Assembly (NCBI GenBank): GCA_001412425.1
Contig: LKUH01000026.1
Location: 1 to 11,751, forward strand
Source of the DNA: Candidatus Cloacimonas sp. SDB
GTDB taxonomy: Bacteria; Cloacimonadota; Cloacimonadia; Cloacimonadales; TCS61
DNA: 11,751 nucleotides
Reading direction: 5' to 3'
Made by a program: the position numbers and the translations under genes. Shown in pieces: positions 1 to 6,624 of the stretch; position 1 is the first letter of the stretch; every line of letters begins with the position of its first letter. The notes under the pieces are model-generated. The model ran no database searches, had not been told where the DNA came from, and saw only the letters and a program-made list of their open reading frames with translations.

Positions 1-379
1 AAAAAGGATCATAAACAGGTGTGAGAATGAGTATTTTTTCTCCGGGCTGGGTATAGGATTGAATTGCAGTGCTAATTCCTGGAACTACACCGGGAATATT
101 AATAATTTCTTCTTTTTTGAACTCCCAGCTATGTCTTCTCTTCTGCCACTTCATGATGGAATTATAATAACTGTCAGAAGGAAATGTATACCCATACACT
201 CCCTGGGCAGCCCTTTTTTGTAGACATTCAATAACTGCCGGAGGACTTCTGAAATCCAGATCTGCCACCCATAAAGGTATAATATCCTTTCTTCCGAATA
301 GTTCAAATCTTTTATCCCACTTGTAGCAGTTAGTCCCATTTCGATTAACTAGTTGATCAAAATATTCTGAATTAAACAT
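1..379 (-). CDS. PatB/MalY-type PLP-dependent C-S lyase (cystathionine beta-lyase-like), N-terminal part, cut by window edge
   Basis: Reading leftwards from the ATG at 379, 126 codons stay open to the window edge. The start is supported by GGGAGAGG just upstream (plus-strand 382-389). Visible signatures of the MalY/PatB branch of fold-type I aminotransferases are RNGTN..KWD at residues 13-22, PLWVADLDFRSPP at 35-47, GVYGYT at 60-65, the GVVPGIS segment at 97-103, and TPVYDPF at 120-126. Family members are cytoplasmic and cleave C-S bonds of cystathionine or cysteine conjugates, releasing pyruvate, ammonia and a thiol; some also act as regulators. The PLP-binding lysine would lie beyond the edge, so catalytic competence cannot be judged. 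About two thirds of the usual ~390 residues are missing because of the window boundary, not a mutation. The gene diverges from the response-regulator pair. Choosing between cystathionine lyase and other C-S lyase substrates is not possible from this fragment. Confidence 0.88.
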   Translation of the reverse strand, partial: MFNSEYFDQLVNRNGTNCYKWDKRFELFGRKDIIPLWVADLDFRSPPAVIECLQKRAAQGVYGYTFPSDSYYNSIMKWQKRRHSWEFKKEEIINIPGVVPGISTAIQSYTQPGEKILILTPVYDPF

Positions 380-409
380 TGCCTCTCCCGCTATTTATTA
401 TCAATCAAT

Positions 410-422
410 TTTCATGCTGAAA
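410..422. repeat. Short inverted repeat TTTCA-TGC-TGAAA
   Basis: A perfect 5-bp inverted repeat with a 3-nt centre lies between the divergent genes. Its position would suit a regulator-binding site, but a 5-bp arm is easily found by chance in AT-rich DNA and there is no second copy nearby that I could see. Confidence 0.2.
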
Positions 423-485
423 TATTTTTTGTCCATGATTAATATCAGAACTTAAATTAATTATCATTAAATTTCTTGATTGTAT

Positions 486-500
486 ATTATTATTATTATT
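486..500 (+). repeat. ATT trinucleotide repeat, five copies
   Basis: Five uninterrupted ATT units are followed directly by a run of T (to 504). The tract ends 26 nt before the chosen start of the GGDEF response regulator, so it sits in the 5' leader or promoter and not in the coding region. If translation began at the upstream TTG (476), the repeat would encode several tyrosines; I consider that start unlikely. Confidence 0.6.
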
Positions 501-526
501 TTTTGGAACAAATTCAAGGATGGATT

Positions 527-1894
527 ATGATAGATAAAAAAAATATCCTGATTGTCGAAGATAATATTGAAATTGCCAACAGATTAAAAAAAATTCTTGA
601 AGCAGAAGATTATAATATTTCAGGAATTGTTGCTTTTGGTGAAGATGCAATAGATTTCAGCGAGAATAAGACTACCGACCTGATTTTAATGGATATTAAT
701 CTTGCCGGTGATATCACTGGTTTTCAGGCTGCAGAACTCATTAATACCAAAAATGCGATCCCAATAATTTTTCTAACCGCCAATGATGATAAAGAAACAT
801 TGCAACAGGCTTCAAAATCCAATTTATATGGCTTCATTCTTAAACCCTTTGATGAAAATGAATTAAAAGTCACCATGAAAATGGCCTTTTATAAACAGAA
901 TATTTTTATCAAACAGAATGAATTTTATAAAAATATCGAAGATTTGCACGAAACCGCCACCAGGCTGCACAACTGCCTTTCTTTTGATCAGATAATGAAA
1001 ATATCTACCGGAGCAGCCCATAAATTCTGCCAATTCGATAAATATGCCGTATATAAAATTAATTATAATGAACTTGATTATATTGCCGGATCATATAAAC
1101 CTTCCTTAGATAACTATGAATTCAATTATATAAAACAGATAGCTGAAATGACCATTGAAGACGGATTACCATTTATGTTCAGTTCTCTGGACCTTTCACC
1201 CCTTGAGCCTGAAGGTGAACTTAGTTTCGCTTCCTGCATCAGCTCTCCAGTCGGCAAAATCGGTGTTTTCCAGTTTTTTTCCTCCCAGAAGAACCTTTTT
1301 AATCAAAATCATCTCAGGTTAATAAAATTGCTTTTGGGACATAGTTATGAAGCCATGAAAAGGGTGCAGCTTGAACAGGAATTGCGCGATCAGGCTGTCC
1401 GTGATCCTTTAACCAATTCACATAATCGCTTCTATTTATATAAACTGCTGGATAAAGAAAAGCGACTGGCTGCTAAAGAAAATCGTAGAATTGCTTTTAT
1501 GATGATAGATATAAATAATCTTAAAAAAATCAATGATAATTATGGACATCTCACGGGGGACAAAGTTATCCAGATCGTAGCTTCAATCATTAATAAGGAA
1601 ATCAGTAATAAGGATATTTTAATCAGATATGGCGGCGATGAATTTCTAATGATGGTTCCTAATCCCAAAGAGAATATCATTGAATTGGAAAAGAAAATTT
1701 TAGAAAGAGCTAAAAATTGGAATAATCATATCAGCGAATTCGATTTCAATATATCTTTCGCGGTTGGATCTAAAGTCTGGGATAGCAAAAATAATAAAAG
1801 CTTAGAAGACATTCTCACTGAAGTAGATGAACAAATGTATATCAACAAACAGATACAGAAAGAGTTGTTACTAAAAAATGGGCAATATGAATAA
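527..1894 (+). CDS. Response regulator with GGDEF output (diguanylate cyclase)
   Basis: The product has 455 residues. A receiver domain (about 5-120) shows the acidic pair E11/D12, phosphoacceptor D56 in LILMDINL, T84 and K106 in the LKPF motif. Residues about 125-285 look like a divergent GAF-type sensor; this is a weak call. A GGDEF domain (about 288-450) begins at DPLT (293) and has an intact RYGGDEF with GGDEF at 369-373, so it should convert two GTP to c-di-GMP. Phosphorylation of D56 presumably controls dimerisation and activity. The usual inhibitory RxxD site is SNKD here (360-363). ATG 527 was chosen because AAGGA lies six nt upstream and the protein then starts directly with the receiver strand. 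A TTG at 476 would add a tyrosine-rich, unlikely N-terminus. The gene overlaps the following HD-GYP regulator, implying co-expression. No cognate kinase is visible. The protein is probably cytoplasmic, with no membrane segments. Confidence 0.9.
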   Translation: MIDKKNILIVEDNIEIANRLKKILEAEDYNISGIVAFGEDAIDFSENKTTDLILMDINLAGDITGFQAAELINTKNAIPIIFLTANDDKETLQQASKSNLYGFILKPFDENELKVTMKMAFYKQNIFIKQNEFYKNIEDLHETATRLHNCLSFDQIMKISTGAAHKFCQFDKYAVYKINYNELDYIAGSYKPSLDNYEFNYIKQIAEMTIEDGLPFMFSSLDLSPLEPEGELSFASCISSPVGKIGVFQFFSSQKNLFNQNHLRLIKLLLGHSYEAMKRVQLEQELRDQAVRDPLTNSHNRFYLYKLLDKEKRLAAKENRRIAFMMIDINNLKKINDNYGHLTGDKVIQIVASIINKEISNKDILIRYGGDEFLMMVPNPKENIIELEKKILERAKNWNNHISEFDFNISFAVGSKVWDSKNNKSLEDILTEVDEQMYINKQIQKELLLKNGQYE

Positions 1895-3245
1895 GATTTT
1901 AATTGTTGAAGACGAATTAATAATCGCCGAAAGTATAAAAAAATCTTTACTGAATCTGAATTATGAAGTAACAGATGTTGTTACCAGTGGACAGGAAGCT
2001 ATAGATTCCTGCCGCAGAATGAAACCCGATATTGTCCTGATGGATATAAAACTCGAAAAAGATATGACAGGCATTGAAGCTGCAGATGAAATTCTAAAAA
2101 ATTTTGAAATCCCAAGTGTCTTTCTAACATCTTACGGCGATCAGGACACCCTGGAAAAAGCAGCTCTTTCCCAACCCTACGGTTACATTCTTAAACCTTT
2201 TGAAGATAAAGAACTTTATGCTGCCATAAAAATGGCTTTATATAAATTTAAAATGGAAAAGAAATTAAGAAATAATCAGAAATTCCTCAAACAAATTATC
2301 GATAATGACCCTAATTTGATATATGTTTTCGATAAAAATAATCAAGCCCTGATAGTTAATAAAGCATTGGGTAATTTTCTGAATGTAGATCATAATAAAC
2401 TCCTTGGCAAAAAGCTGACTGCAGCATGTCCGGAAAAAAAGATTTTACAGGAATATGAAAATTTACTTCAAAACAATATTTCAAATGGATTCATCCAGTT
2501 GGAAATTCCCTCTGCTGAAGAAAATAAAAAGTTCTTTAAGATGAATAAAGTTGAACTCATAACACCTGATAATACACCTTGTACACTCTCAGTTGCTGTT
2601 GATATAACAGAATTAAAGAACACTCAGAATGAATTAAAGAACAGCTACCTGAAATTGCAGAATCTATTCAAAGAAACGGTGAAAGGTCTTGCTTCCGCTG
2701 CTGAAAAAAGAGATCCCTACACTGCAGGACATCAGAGAAGAGTTGCTGCTCTTGCTGTAAAGATTTCTGAACAAATGCAACTGGATCAAAATACTATAAA
2801 CGGTATCTATTTAACAGCTTTGATCCACGATATTGGTAAGATCCTGATTCCTGCTGAAATCTTAAGTAAACCCGGAAAACTTTCCCATGCTGAATCAGAA
2901 TATATCAAACGTCACCCTAAGGAAGGTCATGACATACTCAAGAATATAGATTTCCCCTGGCCAGTTGCCGATATAGTGCTGCAGCATCATGAAAAAATGG
3001 ATGGATCATCCTACCCTTTAGGTCTCAAAGGGGATGAAATCCTGCTGGAAGCCCGTATAATCTGCGTTGCAGATGTAATTGAAGCAATGTCTTCACATAG
3101 GCCATATAGACCGGCAAGAGGTATTGAAACAGCTCTGACCGAAATAGATAAATACAAGGGAATTCTTTATGATGAAGAAGTTGTAAATGCTTGTATTTAT
3201 GTTTTTAAAGAGCTTAAGTTTGAGTTCCCTCCTCCGGAAATGTAA
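1887..3245 (+). CDS. Response regulator with PAS and HD-GYP domains (probable c-di-GMP phosphodiesterase)
   Basis: The product has 452 residues from ATG 1887 (MNKILIVEDE). An ATG at 1878 would add three residues; neither start has a strong ribosome site, and translation is probably coupled to the preceding gene, which it overlaps by 8 nt. The receiver domain (1-117) has E8/D9, phosphoacceptor D53, T81 and K103. A PAS-like region spans about 130-243, followed by a short helical linker. The HD-GYP domain (about 258-445) has metal-site residues H282, H314-D315 in LIHDIGK, H343, H348, H367-H368-E369 and D396. Such domains hydrolyse c-di-GMP to pGpG or GMP. The name-giving GYP is SYP here (375-377), while the HHE and DG parts are kept. 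An intact metal site argues for an active enzyme, but substrate and activity are inferred. Pairing with a GGDEF regulator implies opposing control of c-di-GMP. Confidence 0.9.
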   Translation: MNKILIVEDELIIAESIKKSLLNLNYEVTDVVTSGQEAIDSCRRMKPDIVLMDIKLEKDMTGIEAADEILKNFEIPSVFLTSYGDQDTLEKAALSQPYGYILKPFEDKELYAAIKMALYKFKMEKKLRNNQKFLKQIIDNDPNLIYVFDKNNQALIVNKALGNFLNVDHNKLLGKKLTAACPEKKILQEYENLLQNNISNGFIQLEIPSAEENKKFFKMNKVELITPDNTPCTLSVAVDITELKNTQNELKNSYLKLQNLFKETVKGLASAAEKRDPYTAGHQRRVAALAVKISEQMQLDQNTINGIYLTALIHDIGKILIPAEILSKPGKLSHAESEYIKRHPKEGHDILKNIDFPWPVADIVLQHHEKMDGSSYPLGLKGDEILLEARIICVADVIEAMSSHRPYRPARGIETALTEIDKYKGILYDEEVVNACIYVFKELKFEFPPPEM

Positions 3246-3374
3246 ACTCCTTTTCCTTTGTTATTTTCTTTGAAAAATACTTGAATTAATTTATCCAGTT
3301 CTTAAACTTAAAAACTTGACACTAAATCCCAATGTTGAATCCATACCATAAAATAAAGTATTTTGGAGGTAAAA
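3246..3374 (+). promoter_or_regulatory. Intergenic region with candidate promoter for the gcvH-led operon
   Basis: This is the only sizeable gap before the long plus-strand gene run, so the operon promoter is expected here. A perfect TTGACA lies at 3316-3321, but no convincing TATAAT-like box is found 16-18 nt downstream; the nearest AT-rich stretch is at about 3345-3357. No hairpin followed by a T run was found to end the response-regulator transcript, and no structure resembling a glycine riboswitch is visible. Read-through from the upstream pair is therefore possible. Confidence 0.35.
3365..3369 (+). promoter_or_regulatory. Ribosome binding site GGAGG that fixes the gcvH start
   Basis: GGAGG lies five nt before ATG 3375. 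It rules out the in-frame TTG at 3363, which would put the site inside the coding region, and supports the start MVKDNLRY. Confidence 0.8.
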
Positions 3375-3752
3375 ATGGTTAAGGATAATTTACGCTATAC
3401 CGAAACTCATGAGTGGATTAAAATTGAAGCTGATCATGCCATAATCGGGATTACCGATTATGCTCAACATGAATTAGGTGATATCGTTTTTGTTGAACTT
3501 CCCGATGTGGGAGATGAAATAGAAAAAGGAGAAGCCTTCGGCTCTATTGAAGCTGTTAAGGCTGTTGAAGATTTGAACTCTCCTCTAAGCGGAGAAGTCA
3601 TTGAGATCAATACCGACCTGGAAGATCAGCCCGAACTTATCAATTCATCGGCTTTTGAAAAAGGCTGGATTATTAAAATTAAATATTCTGATCAATCCCA
3701 ACTGGATAATTTACTGGATGCAGCTGCTTATAAAGAATTGATCGAAGAGTAA
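3375..3752 (+). CDS. gcvH: Glycine cleavage system H protein
   Basis: The product is a 125-residue lipoyl carrier, the usual size for the family. The start of the mature fold is recognisable in RYTETHEWI (7-15), followed by GITDYAQHELGDIVFVELP (25-43). The lipoylated lysine is K62 within GSIEAVKAVEDL, where most family members have ESVKA. The C-terminal GWIIKIK strand is also present. In the glycine cleavage complex the H protein shuttles the aminomethyl group from the decarboxylase (P) to the aminomethyltransferase (T) and the reduced lipoyl arm to dihydrolipoamide dehydrogenase. No gcvP, gcvT or lipoylation gene lies within the window, so the partners must be elsewhere. The gene heads the compact plus-strand operon, and its TAA is followed immediately by the gmk ATG. 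Confidence 0.95.
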   Translation: MVKDNLRYTETHEWIKIEADHAIIGITDYAQHELGDIVFVELPDVGDEIEKGEAFGSIEAVKAVEDLNSPLSGEVIEINTDLEDQPELINSSAFEKGWIIKIKYSDQSQLDNLLDAAAYKELIEE

Positions 3753-4376
3753 ATGGCAATTTATAAAAATTCAAACTTTCTGATCATTCTGATCTCTCCC
3801 TCTGGCGGCGGAAAATCCTCAATTGCCAACCGGGTACTGGAAATTTCGGAAAATATAGATTATTCTGTTTCCTATACAACCCGCCCGCCTCGCTGGAATG
3901 AAATTGATGGTAGGGATTATAATTTTGTTTCTGAAACTGAATTTGCACAATTGCTCAAGCAAGATCAGTTACTTGAACATGCCCAGGTTCACGGCTATAA
4001 CTACGGAACTTCCAGGAAATACATTAAAAATATTTTGTCTCAAGAACATCATGCTATCCTGGATATAGATGTTCAGGGCGCACTTCAGATAATTGAAAAA
4101 GATATTGATGCAGTCACAATTTTCATTTTACCGCCTACAGTTAAAATTTTAGAAGACAGATTGAATAAAAGAAAAACTGATTCCAAAGAGGTAATTGAGA
4201 TCAGATTGAAAAATGCCAGAAATGAATTAGATTATCTGGATCTCGATAAATTTCATTATCTGGTTATAAACGATAACTTTGATGACGCGGTACAAGAAGT
4301 AAAATTAATAATCTCAGCTGAAGAGAAAAAAATTAGCAGAATTAAAAATATTAAAAACACATTTTACGGAGGTTAA
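3753..4376 (+). CDS. gmk: Guanylate kinase
   Basis: The product has 207 residues, typical for the enzyme that phosphorylates GMP/dGMP to GDP/dGDP with ATP in the cytoplasm. The P-loop is SPSGGGKSS (15-23). The GMP-binding region includes SYTTRPPR (40-47), EIDGRDYNF and HGYNYGTS, followed by LDIDVQGA. The lid and C-terminal region include IFILPP and the RL..RKTDS segment. The first P-loop residue is S instead of the commoner G, a tolerated variation. The ATG abuts the gcvH TAA with no spacer, so translation probably depends on reinitiation or coupling. The neighbouring omega-like gene downstream fits the frequent gmk-rpoZ pairing of bacteria. Confidence 0.97.
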   Translation: MAIYKNSNFLIILISPSGGGKSSIANRVLEISENIDYSVSYTTRPPRWNEIDGRDYNFVSETEFAQLLKQDQLLEHAQVHGYNYGTSRKYIKNILSQEHHAILDIDVQGALQIIEKDIDAVTIFILPPTVKILEDRLNKRKTDSKEVIEIRLKNARNELDYLDLDKFHYLVINDNFDDAVQEVKLIISAEEKKISRIKNIKNTFYGG

Positions 4377-4610
4377 ATGGACAAATCATCCTTAGTTGAT
4401 AACTTTATCGAGAAACATAATATGACGTACCTTTTTTTACTGCTGGCAAATCTGGAAGTTGATAGATTAAGTAATCTGCCCTACTCTGTCAGGAAAAATT
4501 TTGATGAGAAAATTACAAACCTTGCACTGAGACATATCGCTGCCAATGAAGTTCCTGACTATATCATTGATGAATTAAACGAGATTTCCGATCATCCTGT
4601 CGAAGAATAG
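4377..4610 (+). CDS. rpoZ: Probable RNA polymerase omega subunit
   Basis: This 77-residue protein lies directly after gmk, the classic position of rpoZ. The sequence has the outline of an omega subunit: an N-terminal NMTYLFLLLANLEVDRL helix (15-31) in place of the usual R-rich helix, a short proline-containing linker, then KITNLALRHIAANEVP (45-60), which matches the family pattern K-x-x-x-(I/L)-A-L-x-E-I-A-x-G-x-(I/V). An acidic tail ends the protein. Omega helps fold and stabilise the beta-prime subunit. Sequence similarity is modest, so position is an important part of the call. A strong GGAGG (4368-4372) inside the last gmk codons lies four nt before the ATG, which directly follows the gmk TAA. 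The alternative is an unrelated small helical protein. Confidence 0.65.
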   Translation: MDKSSLVDNFIEKHNMTYLFLLLANLEVDRLSNLPYSVRKNFDEKITNLALRHIAANEVPDYIIDELNEISDHPVEE

Positions 4611-5255
4611 ATGTCAGCAAAATCTCTGGATCAACATTTTGAACTTCTACATTTATCAGGTTTAGATGAGATCTTTCTAGATGCTGAAAGTGAGTTCGAC
4701 CCTGTTCCTGATTTAGAAAAAGTCAAACTTAAATACGCCAATTGCCGGAAGTGCTCATTAGCCGAAAACAGAATTAAGTTTGTTTATGGAGAAGGCTCTC
4801 AATCTGCCAAGTTGATGCTGATTGGGGAAGCTCCCGGTGCTGAGGAAAATATCTCCGGTAAACCTTTTGTCGGAAAAGCTGGACAACTTCTTACCAAGAT
4901 GCTTAAAGCTATAAATATTGAACGAGACGAAGTTTACATTACAAATGTAGTAAAATGCCGGCCTCCCAATAATCGTAATCCTCTTCCAGCAGAAATCGAT
5001 GCTTGCTCAGAATATCTGGATGAACAGCTGGCTGTAATTCAACCAGAATTGATCCTTCTTCTGGGCAGAGTAGCTTCTGAAGCCCTTTTAAAACAAAATA
5101 AAACCCTTGCAGAATATAGAAAGCAAACTCATATTTTTAAAAGTGTTAAAACGTATGTAACCTATCATCCTTCCGCTTTATTGAGAAATCCGGGTTGGAA
5201 AAAATTTGCCTGGATCGATCTCCAAAAACTCAGAGATGATTTTAATCAATTGTAG
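4611..5255 (+). CDS. Family 4 (type A) uracil-DNA glycosylase with 4Fe-4S cluster
   Basis: The product has 214 residues. The four cluster cysteines are seen as C45 and C48 (CRKC) and C116 and C132 (CRPPNNRNP...EIDAC). Motif 1, GEAPGAEEN (72-80), with GKPFVGKAGQLL (83-94), and the C-terminal active-site motif HPSALLRNP (186-194) identify family 4 glycosylases. These remove uracil arising from cytosine deamination or dUTP incorporation, starting base excision repair. About 40 residues precede the first cysteine, longer than in compact thermophile enzymes; this acidic N-terminal stretch is of unknown role. The gene is also related to phage SPO1-type polymerase-associated domains, but nothing phage-like is nearby. 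The ATG directly follows the rpoZ TAG. Only weak purine-rich sequence precedes it, suggesting coupled translation. Confidence 0.93.
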   Translation: MSAKSLDQHFELLHLSGLDEIFLDAESEFDPVPDLEKVKLKYANCRKCSLAENRIKFVYGEGSQSAKLMLIGEAPGAEENISGKPFVGKAGQLLTKMLKAINIERDEVYITNVVKCRPPNNRNPLPAEIDACSEYLDEQLAVIQPELILLLGRVASEALLKQNKTLAEYRKQTHIFKSVKTYVTYHPSALLRNPGWKKFAWIDLQKLRDDFNQL

Positions 5256-5262
5256 GTAGATT

Positions 5263-6624
5263 ATGGCAGAAAAAAATATAAAACAACTTCCTCACGACCT
5301 GAATGCAGAAGCAGCTGTTCTTTCCGCAATGATGATAGATAATTTCGTCGTCGCCAAAGCTATTGAAATGCTGTCGGAAGAACATTTTTATAAAAGTACT
5401 CATAAAACAATTTTTAAAACTATCTGTGATCTCTTTGAAAAAAATATTGAAATTGATTTAATTACCCTGGTAGACGCCCTGAAACAACAGAAAATGCTGG
5501 ATAAAATTGGCGGAGAAACTTTTATCGGAGAACTCTCTGATGTTGTCCTCAGCGGAGCAAATATAGAATTTCATGCCAGAATCGTATTGGAAAAAGCCCT
5601 GCTCAGACAGCTGATAGTTTCTTCTAACCAGATCATTGAAAGTTGTTATGATGCTGAACAACCGGTAGAAGATATTGTTGATGAAGCTGAACAGGCAATT
5701 TTTCGAATTGCGGAAAGACCAGGTCATAAAACTTTTACCAGCATTAACAATATTATCCCCGGTACTTTAAAAAATATCGAAGATATTGCCACAGCTAAAA
5801 AATCTGTGCTGGGTGTACCCACCGGTTTCAGTGACCTGGACAGACAGATTGGTGGATTCAGACCGGGACAGTTTATTGTGCTGGCTGCCCGTCCTGCCAT
5901 GGGTAAAAGCTCCTTAGCCCTGAATATAGCCCTAAACGCAGCCTGGCATCATGATAAAAAAGTTGGTATCTTTACCATGGAAATGGAAAACGAAGAATGT
6001 CTTATGAGAATGCTGAGCGCAGCAACCCGTAAACTGGGGAGCGATAAAGCTGTAAGTATGGATACAATGCTGAAAGGTTTTGGTATGACTGAAAAGAAAA
6101 TCCTCACGATAACGGAACTGGCGGATAGCCTTTCAGATAAATCTATCTACATTGATGATACGGGAGCTAATACTATTTTAGATATCAGAGCAAAAACCAG
6201 AAGACTTAAAGCTGAAATTAAGGGACTGGACCTGGTGATTATTGATTATATTCAATTAATGTCTTCCAAACGTTCCAGAGAGAACAGACAGCAGGAGATA
6301 GCTGAAATATCCCGTTCTTTAAAAATCCTGGCCAAAGAGATCGGAATTCCCATTCTGGCTTTATCACAATTGAACCGTGCGGTTGAAAGCAGAACTCCTC
6401 CCATTCCCATGCTGGCAGACCTGAGAGAATCCGGTGCTATTGAACAGGATGCAGATATTGTTTTATTCATTTACAGAGATGAAGTATATAATGAAGATAC
6501 CGAAGAAAAAGGCGTTGCAGATATTATCATCGGCAAAAACAGACATGGTCCCATTGGTAAAATAAAATTGAAATTCTTTAGTGAAACAACAACTTTTGAT
6601 AATTACGCTCCCTATGAAATGTAG
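5263..6624 (+). CDS. dnaB: Replicative DNA helicase DnaB
   Basis: The product has 453 residues, normal for the hexameric helicase that unwinds DNA at the replication fork. The N-terminal DnaB domain begins with LPHDLNAEAAVLSAMM (residues 9-24) and runs to about 110, followed by a linker helix. The RecA-like C-terminal domain has FSDLDRQIGGFRPGQ, the Walker A ARPAMGKSS (209-217), the FTMEM motif, the Walker B LVIIDYIQLM (324-333, catalytic-site D328), SQLNRAVESR, and LADLRESGAIEQDADIV near the end. No intein or insertion interrupts the P-loop. The ATG is seven nt after the glycosylase stop, with only a weak AGGT upstream. The end overlaps the preferred start of the MlaE-like gene by 11 nt. Confidence 0.97.
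   Translation: MAEKNIKQLPHDLNAEAAVLSAMMIDNFVVAKAIEMLSEEHFYKSTHKTIFKTICDLFEKNIEIDLITLVDALKQQKMLDKIGGETFIGELSDVVLSGANIEFHARIVLEKALLRQLIVSSNQIIESCYDAEQPVEDIVDEAEQAIFRIAERPGHKTFTSINNIIPGTLKNIEDIATAKKSVLGVPTGFSDLDRQIGGFRPGQFIVLAARPAMGKSSLALNIALNAAWHHDKKVGIFTMEMENEECLMRMLSAATRKLGSDKAVSMDTMLKGFGMTEKKILTITELADSLSDKSIYIDDTGANTILDIRAKTRRLKAEIKGLDLVIIDYIQLMSSKRSRENRQQEIAEISRSLKILAKEIGIPILALSQLNRAVESRTPPIPMLADLRESGAIEQDADIVLFIYRDEVYNEDTEEKGVADIIIGKNRHGPIGKIKLKFFSETTTFDNYAPYEM

Larger units (their letters stand above)
380..526. promoter_or_regulatory. Divergent intergenic region between the C-S lyase gene and the GGDEF response regulator
   Basis: This 147-nt AT-rich gap must hold the promoters for both divergent genes. 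On the plus strand TTGTCC (429-434), a 17-nt spacer and TTAAAT (452-457) form a weak sigma-70-like pair. The plus-strand gene has AAGGA at 516-520, six nt before its ATG. On the minus strand GATAAT (complement of 397-402) resembles a -10 box, but it has no good -35 and would leave an implausibly short leader. A 5-bp inverted repeat lies at 410-422 and an ATT repeat at 486-500. The promoter assignments are guesses from hexamer matching only. Confidence 0.3.

Noticed and set aside
151..339. Minus-strand reading frame at the left edge
   Set aside because: It lies in another frame of the C-S lyase fragment, which carries clear family motifs in its own frame.
476..526. Upstream TTG start for the GGDEF regulator giving a tyrosine-rich N-terminal extension
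   Set aside because: The extension comes from the ATT repeat, has no ribosome site, and ATG 527 has AAGGA six nt upstream and begins exactly at the receiver domain.
3246..3374. Glycine riboswitch or c-di-GMP riboswitch before gcvH
   Set aside because: The gap is short, I see no conserved tandem or hairpin core, and the sequence is mostly featureless A/T.
5458..5727. Antisense frames inside dnaB, also 6252-6470, 6463-6729, 6626-6814 and 6851-7144
   Set aside because: They are shadows of dnaB and the MlaE-like gene, with no motifs or ribosome sites.
4611..6624. Phage-derived module suggested by uracil glycosylase next to dnaB
   Set aside because: Both are full-length housekeeping-type proteins in a compact operon, with no integrase, attachment site or structural phage genes nearby.
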